DNA from: Calycina herbarum
Taxonomy: Eukaryota; Ascomycota; Leotiomycetes; Helotiales; Pezizellaceae
Reading direction: 5' to 3'
Assembly (NCBI GenBank): GCA_001414485.1
Contig: LLEY01000024.1
Coordinates: 248,001 to 312,000, forward strand
DNA: 64,000 nt
Program-made: the position numbers and the translations under genes
Part shown: positions 50,901 through 60,516 of the stretch, piece after piece
Layout: the number at the start of each line of letters is the position of its first letter
Position numbering within the stretch: the stretch's first letter is position 1
The notes under the pieces: model-generated
What the model was told of the DNA's origin: nothing
Database searches by the model: none
Seen by the model: the letters and a program-made list of their open reading frames with translations, nothing else

Positions 50901-52809
50901 GAGACATTGGTGATAAGGAAGATCTTGCTGCTGATACCTCGACGATTATATCGGAGAGCGAGACTAGTGACACCCCCGAACCTAGCAGTCATTCAGCCTT
51001 GGCCGAATCCGAAAAGACAATCGATGATTTCCATGACCTGTCCTCTTCTAGTCAAGAGAATGAACCACTTGATGATAATTCCGTGGGCACCGAGGCCGTT
51101 GAACAACCCGAGGGCTCTTTGCCGGTTGATCAGAACGACGAAACACCAGAGGGCTCCGTTGGGTCGATTGACGACATACTCCTTGATCAGCAACCTTCAA
51201 ATGAAGTGGTCCAGTCAATTTCTGCTGATTCTCCACAAATTACTGCCAATATTCAAAAGATTGAGCAAGTATCTACACTAGCTGAGTCTGAGGCTATGAC
51301 CACCAATAATGTTAAGCAAGAGGAGGACCCTGGAAACGGAAAAAAGGTAGTTGATGATCATCAGCACGAAGCCCATGATGAGGTGCCAGCATTTGAAAAT
51401 AGTGATGTCGGATCTACGACCAGGGACTTGGGTACCGTTACGAACCAGCCATCCTTCAACAGCACTCCTGCTTTCAACAACAGCATTCCGCCCAATTACC
51501 CTTTCCATCACCAACTGGGCGGGGATTCGCTTCATCACAACGCTAATCTGGCTCACCCACCACCACCACCGCCGTTTTACCACCCCCTAAGCGGCATGCC
51601 TGTTGGTATTATTCCTCCATACACCGGTGCTATTCCGCCAGGACTACTTCCGTATCAACCTTACAATGCCGGTCCTCAATTGCACCCCTCTCAGCTACCC
51701 CCGTTCCCAAACCACACTATTGCGGGTTTCAATGAAAATTCCCAGCCGATGCCTTTTGGTCACCTTGCCAGTCCAGATGCCACAATTCACCATCCAGGTG
51801 AAACTCAACCCGGAAGCCTACCTCAAATCGTACCTTACAGTCCTCTAGAAGTACCCAATTCTGAGAATATGGAAGTTGAAAGCGCAGATGAAGCCGTAGA
51901 TGAACCTCAACCAGCGACCCCAGACAGCGCCTTTCGTTGCTCGTATTGTCGGGACCCTACCCCTACAGATGGTAGAACTCTAGTCTTCTGCCCAGGATGT
52001 GGACCAACCTGCAACATACGCTATTGTTCAACCGCCTGTCTTCTGGCTGATTCATACGATCACTCAACTCGATGTATGAATTTTCCCGCCTCACAAAGAC
52101 TCGCTTTCCACAACCTCCCAGTGCAATTTATATACGAACAGGAGCCTATCATGCCAATCAGTGGTCTCCCACAGTCCCCTGAACAATTTCGACAGAAGGC
52201 CTATATGATGTACTGTCATTCTGGGCCGTTCCCGGCAACTCTACAAGCGTGGGCTAGGCGAAATTCAGCAGAGTCAAGCTTGCAAGGTATTGACATCTTG
52301 GAGCGGCAAAAGCGAACCGGAAATTACCATGTTTTTAGATCTGCGCTCACAGCTGTTGGTCCACGTTGTAATGCTGGAGCTGATGTCGTATTCGTAGGTG
52401 ATATAACTTAATGCATTCAGAATCAGGAGAGCACTAACATACATTTCAGACTATCTTTTTCCGCAAGGGTGATCCAGCCAAGGAAATTTTCAACCGTTCC
52501 CTTAATGCATGTTTCCTCACTTACCGGCACGAGATTGTCAAGTTTCTCTTCCTCTTCATTCGTCACTTTATTATGGACCGCGATTTATTCGAGATGCTTC
52601 CGCATCAAGCTGGCTCTACTGTAATTCTCGAGGAGTTCCAAGATCAATTCAGCAGAGAATTTGGTTTCGATGTCACACCCTATGAACACGATCAGACCAT
52701 ATTTAACATTGACGAAGAGTGTCGTCGTATCGTGCCTCTTTTGGTTGACCTCGAGACCAAGTATCCTATTCTCCAAAATTGGATGAGGAACCAAGGCAAT
52801 GCAATCTAG
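47964..52809 (+). CDS. Large fungal protein of unknown function with cysteine-rich cluster
   Basis: Seven exons: 47964-47969, 48183-48505, 48621-48667, 48824-49282, 49330-50465, 50513-52393 and 52450-52809. All junctions are in phase, giving 1403 residues. The first coding exon is only ATG GAG. The N-terminal part is Ser-rich; a folded domain follows at about 140-460 (LRNFLPFVNLDSGLLHHGG, FARSVRNFPASKAIHCPY). Lys-rich and long disordered Glu/Ser/Pro regions come next. Near residue 1120 is a putative zinc cluster, CSYCRD-x-CPGCGPTC-x-YCSTACLLADSYDHSTRC, resembling a MYND-like C2-C2-C2-HC arrangement. The C-terminal 250 residues are folded. I recognise no named family; it looks conserved rather than random because frame is kept across six introns. 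Confidence 0.8.
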
Positions 52810-53204
52810 AATCTATGTTTTTGATTCAAGACTCCCTTCATTTCCCACGGAAGGGGAGGGGTGGAGTATGGAATAAAAAGTGTTTTCGGAGGCAGGGCTC
52901 CATGGATCTCTTGAAATTGGGATTTCTCGTTAGTAGATATCAAATTGGCAAAAGACTTTTGATCGGCTATGTCATCTACAGATTAGGAATCTGTTTCGGG
53001 TTTGTGACTTAATCTCCAGCCCATTGGCTACTACTTTAGAAGTAGTCGATCTTGAATCAAAAAAGGGGTTCTATAAATTGACCATGCACACAGGGTTTAT
53101 TGACAAAATCTTCTCCCACTTGTAGGTCGGTCACTTGTCCTCTAACTTGTTTTGAAAACCTGATATTCTTGTTGCACATCGCTTTTTTCTTGTTCCGGGT
53201 AACC

Positions 53205-53610
53205 TGGGAATAGCTAGAGTTCTTAGGACGGCCATTCCCGGGTAACCTAGGAATAATTGCACGACTGCACCATATTCGAAATTTAGAAGTAATCTCTCTT
53301 GAGTTTCTATGCTTTGTTTCAAGTCGCGTGTTTGCCATTCGTTGGTAACCTGTAAATAGCACTGTGAAATTTTGCTCGGTTGTTGGTAGGTCAGCTACGG
53401 GTTCTTACGATTGCTATTCCTGGGCAGCCTAGGGATAGCCGTAGCGCGATCGGGAAGTTAGAACATAATTAACCTCTTTTGATTCTCGAAGGAGTTTTCA
53501 ATGTATGTAAGTTTCGTTGTTAACTTGGTCGCGTTTTTGACTCGTAGGTGACCTTTAAACAGCACTGGAAATTTAGCTCGGCTATTTGTGGGTTACCGAC
53601 GGGTATAAGT
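53205..53610 (+). repeat. Degenerate tandem duplication (unit about 180-205 bp)
   Basis: Two diverged units follow one another. Landmarks repeat in order: CGGGTAACCTAGGAATA (about 53240) against CTGGGCAGCCTAGGGATA (about 53420), and TTGGTAACCTGTAAATAGCA (about 53342) against GTAGGTGACCTTTAAACAGCA (about 53547). Spacing is 182-205 bp. Most differences look like transitions. Confidence 0.6.
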
Positions 53611-54115
53611 AGCAAGGATGAATTTCAGGAAAATCGCGAGGTAGCAGGTATACCCGGTACCAGGGAAATCATGTTCAGTATCTTGATGGTATGCCAGTCT
53701 AGCTCGAGTACTCTGATTTAGCTAGGATTCTGCGTAAGTTGCGTATTATGGAGAGAAAGGCAGAGAGCTTGGGGCAAATTGTATGGAGTGTAGGATTTGG
53801 AGAGCGATTTGCTCACACATAAGAAGACATCAAGCAATGAATATTAATCGTTTCTAACTATCCTGTGCTACTCTGTTAAAGTGCTTTGATTGTCCTAGAC
53901 CTTCTGGAATAATGGCTTTTTTCAAATATCATTCCGGTGTAGGAGGAATAATGGCTTAGATTCTTACTTCGAAGTTTGAGAAAATGACTTATGGCTACCT
54001 CAGTTGGTGCCCGTAGCCTCAGTCTTGATGCATCTAAATAACTCAAACAATATCTTAGATTGTCCTAGACTTGTTTGTACGATGGAGTTTATTATCCAGC
54101 GAGTTTTCGCACAAT

Positions 54116-54920
54116 CAGTGTGAGCAAGGAATACTCAGGTACTCAAGTAGTACTCAGAGTAGTGTGAGTAGAGTAGAGTAGAGTAGTACTTAAATTTCAG
54201 TTGAGTAGAGTAGAGTAGTTACTTATGACTACTTAAGTAGTACTCTGAGTAGTATACTATAAATAGAAATAAATAACTAAAGTATAAAGTAGTTATCTTT
54301 AAAGTCTATATCTTTATCCTTCTTCTCTCTCTTCTTTCTTTCTTCGTTAGTCTCTTCTTCTAGATAAAGGCCCTAGCTTTTTAGACTAATTATAGCCTTA
54401 TTAGTAGGTAGATTAGTATTTAGAAGTGTTATTTTTAAGCTAGATAAATATTAGTATATATATATTATTAGATATTTAAGAAGAAGGATTACTTATAACT
54501 TATATTCCTTCTTTAAATGTTTCTTTAAATCTATTATAAATTTAGAAGAAAGACTGATTCTAAGAAGACTCTCTATTTTTACTCTAGGATGTAAGATTAA
54601 AGCTATATATAAAGCTCTATTCTTAGATTCTAGAACTCTGTTCTTAGGATAGTACTTTCTTAGCTTAGCTATACCTTTATTAAGAGCGTTTATAAAGATC
54701 TTTTATCTTCTTCAAGAGTTAGTTATATATATATATATATATATAAGTAAGAAGTAAGAAAGAGAGTAGAAAAGAGATCTCGCTTAAGCTCCCGGCAGCC
54801 TCTGCCCGGCCTGGTCCGATACGGCCCGAATACTCAGAGTACTACTCTGAGTTACTCAGAGTACTATGAGTAGAGTAGAGTAGTGACCACTACTCTACTC
54901 TACTCTACTCATTTCTCACA
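54116..54920 (+). mobile_element. hAT-like MITE, long copy, target duplication not found
   Basis: 805 bp with perfect 9-bp terminal inverted repeats CAGTGTGAG / CTCACACTG and sub-terminal GAGTAGAGTAG arrays facing each other. Internal CGGCCTGGTCCGATACGGCC matches the internal GC island of the other copies. Flanking octamers CGCACAAT and GATATTTG do not match, so the copy may have been rearranged after insertion. Confidence 0.75.
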
Positions 54921-55159
54921 CTGGATATTTGTATTAAATCAATGAATTTTATACTTTTAAAACATTCGCTACTTTGTTTAATTAACCTGATTAATCTCGA
55001 TATTCTGGAACAATGGGAGTCAAAAGCTTAACTTACTAGACCTACTATATGATGCTATCAAGTAGTAACGTGATTAGTCAAGTCACGAATTGGTGGATAA
55101 TGTGTACCGGTTGCGAGCATGGTAGTGTGGATAACGACAAGTCCTAAATTACTTAGGTG

Positions 55160-55468
55160 CAGTATGTTAAATGAGTAGAGTAGAGTAGAGTAATGGCCTG
55201 TTACTCTACTCTACTCTTCTCAGCTCTAAGTTACTTAGAGTAAACGAAACGGGCCGAGTGTTCGAGGTGGCTAGGCTTCGGTAAGTTGGAATAAAATAAA
55301 GTATCTGCATTCCTAGTAGAGAATGTACCCCTTTTAGCTTGAGTGTATTACTCTGAGTAATAAAAATCAGTTCCTCTGCTCTAATTTTCTACTACTCTAC
55401 TCGACTCAACTCCGATCTTAAGTAACTCTGAGTTACTCTACGTAATTAAGTAATTTATCTATACACTG
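55160..55468 (+). mobile_element. hAT-like MITE, short copy with near-perfect target duplication
   Basis: 309 bp. The left end CAGTATGTTAAAT and right end ATACACTG (reverse complement CAGTGTAT) are degenerate TIRs. Flanks CTTAGGTG (55152-55159) and CTTGGGTG (55469-55476) match at 7 of 8 positions. The single A/G difference is a transition. Sub-terminal GAGTAGAGTAGAGTA array present. Confidence 0.7.
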
Positions 55469-55942
55469 CTTGGGTGTCGAAGTTTTTGGAGCTGGGAAAT
55501 ACGGGGCCAAGTTTCAAGTGAAATTTTAGTTCCTGAAGAATTATTCACAGGCTATTCAAGACATTTTACTTCGAATAATAAAGCGGTATTTGTATATCTC
55601 GGCTTGGTTTACTTCCACCATCGTAGGTCATTGAAATATAAAGCAAGGGGCCTGATTCATACAACCCTGCTTGGGTTGTGACTGTGAAGTTTCTTTCGCC
55701 GCATCTTATTCACGAATATTTGGTAGCTGCTAATGCCTACAGTAAACTTGATTCACAGATCTCCGTTCTCGAAAAAACTATAAATTCTCCCAATTCTTCT
55801 TCCAGGAATTTTCCCTTTCAATAACACAAACCACATTCTTGACTCTCGGAGTACACAAACCCCTTTTCCACGTCGCTAAAACCCACTTTGCCCAATCAAA
55901 AATCCACTACACCAAGCCCCTATTGGATTTAGAAGAACAAAA

Positions 55943-56728
55943 ATGCCTCCCTCTCATAATTATTCAAAAGAAACGTTCAGGAGAATGTCATCATGCGTAC
56001 TGGTTCCGGAGCGTCATAGAAAGCAAGCGTGGAATTGGGATGTTATTGTCAAATATTTAGCCTTGGGCTATAATGAGGATATGCATGCTGAGAAATCTAA
56101 AGCAGAAAAATATGACAGTCCAGCTGCTTTCACAGAGAAAGGTTATAAGACATTCTGGGGCAAGAATGGGGATGACGTAAAAAGCAAATATCTACCGGAT
56201 CCCGATTATTCCGACGACATTTATCGTTTTATAGACAGAGAGGGGAATTATCGTGAACCTCCACTGCCACTTAATCTTTCCAACGTTACTAAAGAACCAA
56301 ACCCCCATCAACAAGGTAAGTTAGGAGAGTTCATAACTAACGGCGCCGGGATGTTACTTGAAAAAGCTTGGTCTGAGTACGAGGCCGAATTATATGTCCT
56401 GCTAAACGCGATGGAAACGGGAATCCCAGATGTGGGCTTTAAATGGATCCAAAACGAAGTCCAAGATGAGTTAGAAAACCTAAAGGGAGAGAAAAAGGAA
56501 GAGAAAAAGGAAGAGGACGATGATACGACCCCACAGCCAGACGAACAAACCCGTTTTAAGAAGTCCACCGAGGAATGGAGGACCACGGGTGGCTCTTTCC
56601 GTATTTCGACAGCTTTCTTGCGACATGTTCCACCCCAATACATTACAATATACTTATGCGGTCTCGAAGATGGCTCTTGCATATTAAAAGATTTTAAGAG
56701 GTCGAAAATGAGTCGTCAGTCATCTTAG
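55943..56728 (+). CDS. Unknown-family protein, tandem paralog 1
   Basis: Single exon, 261 residues, no signal peptide or membrane segment. Landmarks: an N-terminal basic/aromatic segment (KQAWNWDVIVKYLALGYNED), DIYRFIDREGNYREPPLPLN near residue 93, an alpha-helical part AELYVLLNAMETGIPDVGFK around 150, a Lys/Glu/Asp run, and FRISTAFLRHVPPQ plus YLCGLEDGSCIL near the end. The blocks are shared with the gene at 59755-60516, and the sequence outside them is diverged. Reading frame kept with strong conservation of blocks implies coding selection. Family not recognised. It lies in an AT-rich transposon compartment. Confidence 0.75.
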   Translation: MPPSHNYSKETFRRMSSCVLVPERHRKQAWNWDVIVKYLALGYNEDMHAEKSKAEKYDSPAAFTEKGYKTFWGKNGDDVKSKYLPDPDYSDDIYRFIDREGNYREPPLPLNLSNVTKEPNPHQQGKLGEFITNGAGMLLEKAWSEYEAELYVLLNAMETGIPDVGFKWIQNEVQDELENLKGEKKEEKKEEDDDTTPQPDEQTRFKKSTEEWRTTGGSFRISTAFLRHVPPQYITIYLCGLEDGSCILKDFKRSKMSRQSS

Positions 56729-57515
56729 CCCCTTTCTACTTCACGAATCGAACCAGACCCAAACAACAGGCTCCATCCGCCAGGATCCATTCTTTCGACG
56801 CCAATAACCTCAACACTTTTCATTCAAAATTTATTATCTTATACGATCACTGCTTGCGATTCTTTCACTTTACAAAAGAAAACGAAAAAAATATACAAAA
56901 AAAGATCCCAGTTTTAGGAAGGAAATAACTCTAGCTATTGTTGGACTTCGAATCACTATTGAAACGCGTTGACTTTTTTGGGACTATCTTGTACTTTTAG
57001 ATTATGATAATACATGGATTTATAATTATTCTACTAATATTGAAGTGTCCCCTCTTATATATCATAGACAAAGATCAGGAGCTTTTAAGCATGTTTCATA
57101 GAGTAGTTACAGCTTTGCAGGATGTTTAAACGGCACTCCTCACATGCTGGTCCCGTTTGGGTGCTGGGTTTGCCCGCTGAACATTCTCGCTCCTTCATTC
57201 CCAACCACCAACGCGAGTCCTCGCCCCGTGGGAAAGAACGAGACGCGATCGTGTCTCTTGGTTGGCCTCGAGAGGTCTTTATTATCTTGAGCATATATAT
57301 TTTGACCGCACTAAGTTGAAAAAATGTTGCTAAAATAGAACTCTAACAATGAAGTGTCAACGATATATAAAAAGTGTGATACTCTCTCGCGCACATCTAG
57401 CTAGATCGCCAAACGAAGCAAGGAAGTAGGAAGAGACAAGGAAGGAAACCTATGTAGCGAGAAGAAGTTATTATTTTGAACTAACGGAGGGTAAAACATG
57501 TTAGTCAATTCAGTT

Positions 57516-57920
57516 CAGTGTGAGCAATGAGTAGAGTAGAATAGAGTAGTGCGGGCCATATCGGGCCGTGCCTGGCCGGGAATCGGAGTGGCGTCGGAGT
57601 GGCGTTCCGGGGAGCTTAAGCGAGATCTTCTTTCTACTCTGTCTACGTAACTTCTTTAATAATAGTCTTAATAGATTAGCTATCAACTATATAATTATAA
57701 AAAGAAATTACATTATATATAACTACTAATATTACTAATAATAAGCTTTATAAGCCTTAATGCAAATATATAAATATTACTAAGACTACTTAAGACTACT
57801 CGAGTAGTCTTAAGTCACTACTCTACTCTACTTATCCGACCCGCTACTTATACTCTACTCTACTACTCAAGAGTACTACTCGAGTAGTAGTGAGTAGTTG
57901 AGTAGTTTGTGTTCACACTG
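57516..57920 (-). mobile_element. hAT-like MITE with perfect 8-bp target duplication
   Basis: 405 bp, TIRs CAGTGTGA / TCACACTG, flanked by the direct repeat ATTCAGTT at 57508-57515 and 57921-57928. Internal GGCCATATCGGGCCGTGCC island and sub-terminal GAGTAGAGTAG arrays relate it to 54116-54920, here inverted. Non-coding. Confidence 0.88.
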
Positions 57921-58082
57921 ATTCAGTTTAATGTGTTGAGATCATCAAAAAAGTATAGGGCTGTAGAAAGTTTTACTGTCCAAATTATATGCTGTTGAGT
58001 TGTGGAAACTCTATTGGTGTGAAGCCCCAGTGAGAACCAAGTGAAGGACAGAACAACCATCAGCCCGGTCTGTATATTAAGG

Positions 58083-58898
58083 TCGAGGTAGGTCTAGCTA
58101 ACGAATAATTTTTCTACGAATTTTCTACGAATATTTATAAATATACACTAATATAAAAGCCTTACGAATAGATTCACGAATAGCATATTAGCTACGGATA
58201 TAAACGACTAATAGAAACCTAAGATATACGAATATTCGCTATTCGTTTATAGTATATTAGTAAGCTATAAGAGTTATTTGAAATTACCTAAAATCCCTAA
58301 AATAATCAAAAGATCGCGTTATATAAAACCTAAATATATATAGTAGTATAACTTGACTTAACAGTTTCACCTAGGTAGAGAGTTGATATATCCCGCTACT
58401 ACTCCAAAGTCTCGTCTCTAAGGCCCCTTTACGAATTATTCACGACTATTAACGAATGTTTGTGAATATGATATTTCTCTACGAATATAAATGCTAAATA
58501 AAAATTTCTCTATTCGTTTGTTCGTTAGCCACAGTACTCTCGATAGACGGACATCTAATAGATATCCGACTAACTTATCTAATGTAAAATCCATGGATCC
58601 AATCCAATGGATCTTTCACTTAAGTCTATGGATATCTAGAGAACCAATAAGAATAATAAGGCTGTAGATAAGGCAATGTTGGGCATAAAACCCTCTTGGT
58701 ATAAAAGATAGTAAAAATCTGACCTAAGTTCTAGGTCTACTTAAACTTTATAACCCACTTCCGCACTTCCCAGCCACTCACGCGCCTTGAAAGAACTATC
58801 CATGGATCCTTCCATTTACTAGTGGATTGGATTGGATCTTTGAGAAGGTTACTGGATATCCGTCTATCGAGAGCACTGGTTGGCCAGACCTAGGTCGA
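58083..58898 (+). mobile_element. Inverted-repeat element disrupted by a nested hAT-like MITE
   Basis: The left end reads TCGAGGTAGGTCTAGCTAAC then GAATAA. The right end, once the inserted MITE (58533-58878) and one copy of its target duplication are ignored, is the inverted match TTGTTCGTTAGCC-AGACCT-AGGTCGA. TIRs are about 26 bp with a few, mostly transition-type, differences. The interior is extremely AT-rich with repeated ACGAAT words. Non-coding; the superfamily was not determined. Confidence 0.65.
58533..58878 (+). mobile_element. hAT-like MITE, second family, nested in another element
   Basis: 346 bp with about 23-bp TIRs: CAGTACTCTCGATAGACGG at the left and, inverted, CAGTGCTCTCGATAGACGG at the right. 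Differences are transitions. Flanking octamers GTTAGCCA (58525-58532) and GTTGGCCA (58879-58886) match at 7 of 8. The sub-terminal GGATCC/CCAATCCAATGG motifs are also inverted. It has no coding sequence. Confidence 0.85.
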
Positions 58899-58990
58899 GG
58901 CCGAGGGCGAGGAAGGAGCGACTTCAACACCCGCTTGCTCCTTCCTTTCCAAGGGGAGCTCGACACATCCTCGGCCTCGACTCAACCTTG
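58890..58990 (-). repeat. GC-rich CGAGG segment, possibly related to repeat copies A and B
   Basis: GC-rich stretch with GGTCGAGGCCGAGG and CTCCTTCCTTTCC blocks in an otherwise AT-rich neighbourhood. Similar word content to 16640-17020 and 34300-34545, but an ordered match was not established. Confidence 0.35.
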
Positions 58991-59754
58991 AGTTAACATC
59001 AACTGGCGGCAGGGATAAGCAATTGGAAAAGAATGCAAATCGATTGGTCTTCGACTCAATTCTAGGTTAGCCGGCTTGCGAGTGTCTTGTTGTAAGGGTA
59101 AGAAGAGCGCTTAGAGTGCCTCTTTTGTACGGGGCAGATCAAAAGTACCTATTCTTCGCGCACTTTTTTTTTTGGCTAAGCAGCTAGATGGTGTCATGGA
59201 AGAGATGATAACGCCTGGGCGGAGTTCTACGGACTCGCATGGGTGTAATTTTGATGATATTGCAAGAGTACTTGGATGGAGGGGTCACATTATTAGCGAT
59301 AGCCGAGAAACACGTTATATTCATAGTCCCTCAGCCAAAATGAGAGTTACTCACAGATCATGCAGAATGTAGAGACTTGAGTCATCTGGCTTCTTTATAA
59401 GTATATATACTCGAGTCTTGACTGTAAGGCATTTGAACATAGAACAAGGCAGTTGATTCACACAAATATATCGGAGGTTGTTACTGCTAACCCTCATTCT
59501 CCGCATGTTATTCACTGAAACTTGGTCGTTGTTACTGGTGACAAAAAGTTTGATTCACACAACACTACCTAAGAAAATGTATAAATTCTCTAAATTCTTC
59601 TTGCAAATCACTTTCTTTCCAATACAAAACCCACAAACTCGAACCTCTTATCATCAACATACACAACGCAAACGTGCTTCCACATTGCTAAAGACCAAGT
59701 TACATAAACACAAACATATTGCACTAAACTTCTATTTGGTTAGAAAGAGACAAA

Positions 59755-60516
59755 ATGCCACGGGGGCGCTCTCGTACTTTCTCTCCACAAACAGAACGGA
59801 GACTTGTGATTGCCCAAAGGCTTATCTCTGTTGGAAAGCCAAGATTGAAATGGTCTGATGCTCATAAATATCTGCTCTACGGCCATAGGGTAGATATGAA
59901 AGAGGACGAATTTCGCGCAAAAAACTGGGAGGAGCCTTTTTTCACTGAAATGGATACTCTTATGGGGGACTGGAGGTACCGCGAGATGGCGCTGAAGGAG
60001 AAATATCTATTGACCGAAGAAGATATCGCCGATATTTATCGTTTTATAGATGCAGAGGGAAATTATCGTGAACCTCCACTTATAGTCGAACTTTCCGACA
60101 CCACTGCAGAACCTGACGACGATAGTCAAACTAAGCTGGCGAACTTTATATTTACCGGTGCTTGGAATGTATTTTGTAAAACTTGGACCGACTACAAAGC
60201 CGAATTATATATCCTACTACACGCTAAGGAGGAAGGAATACCAAATGCTGGATTAGAATGGATCCGAAAGGAAATCCAAACTGAACTCAAGAATAAAATC
60301 CCGAAGGAAGTCGAAGTCCTGAAAAAGCAAAACCAAGAAGACAACCAAAATGAAAAGAAGACGAGGCCTCTTGAAACTACCGCGGACTGGACGAAAGAGA
60401 ATGAGGATGAGGATGACGAGTTCCGTATTCCATTGACTTTCATGCGGCATATTCGAAACCGCGAACACCTAGTCGAAATCCTCGAAGATGGATCCGGCAT
60501 ATTAAGGATAGCCTAA
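59755..60516 (+). CDS. Unknown-family protein, tandem paralog 2
   Basis: Single exon, 253 residues. Basic N-terminus (MPRGRSRTFSPQTERRLVI), then LKWSDAHKYLLYGHRVDMKE aligned with KQAWNWDVIVKYLALGYNED of paralog 1, then DIYRFIDAEGNYREPPLIV, KAELYILLHAKEEGIPNAGL, an acidic/Lys stretch, and FRIPLTFMRHIRNRE plus EILEDGSGILRIA at the end. No signal peptide or membrane helix. Upstream sequence (from about 59425) and downstream sequence (to about 60975) are homologous to those of paralog 1, so regulatory regions were copied too. Function unknown. Confidence 0.75.
   Translation: MPRGRSRTFSPQTERRLVIAQRLISVGKPRLKWSDAHKYLLYGHRVDMKEDEFRAKNWEEPFFTEMDTLMGDWRYREMALKEKYLLTEEDIADIYRFIDAEGNYREPPLIVELSDTTAEPDDDSQTKLANFIFTGAWNVFCKTWTDYKAELYILLHAKEEGIPNAGLEWIRKEIQTELKNKIPKEVEVLKKQNQEDNQNEKKTRPLETTADWTKENEDEDDEFRIPLTFMRHIRNREHLVEILEDGSGILRIA

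Larger units (their letters stand above)
52810..55942. other. AT-rich, gene-poor transposon region
   Basis: No intact gene. It contains a degenerate tandem repeat (53205-53610), hAT-like MITEs (54116-54920 and 55160-55468) and other AT-rich sequence. Many short direct and inverted GAGTA/ACTCT arrays. Confidence 0.65.
56729..59754. other. Spacer between tandem paralogs, filled with elements
   Basis: No intact gene. It contains the downstream homologous flank of paralog 1 (to about 57120), a hAT-like MITE (57516-57920), a nested pair of inverted-repeat elements (58083-58898), a GC-rich CGAGG segment (about 58890-58990) and the upstream homologous flank of paralog 2 (from about 59425). Confidence 0.65.

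Noticed and set aside
55839..56060. ORF overlapping the start of tandem paralog 1
   Set aside because: It lies in another frame; the 55943 frame is the one conserved with paralog 2, which starts at the matching ATGCC.
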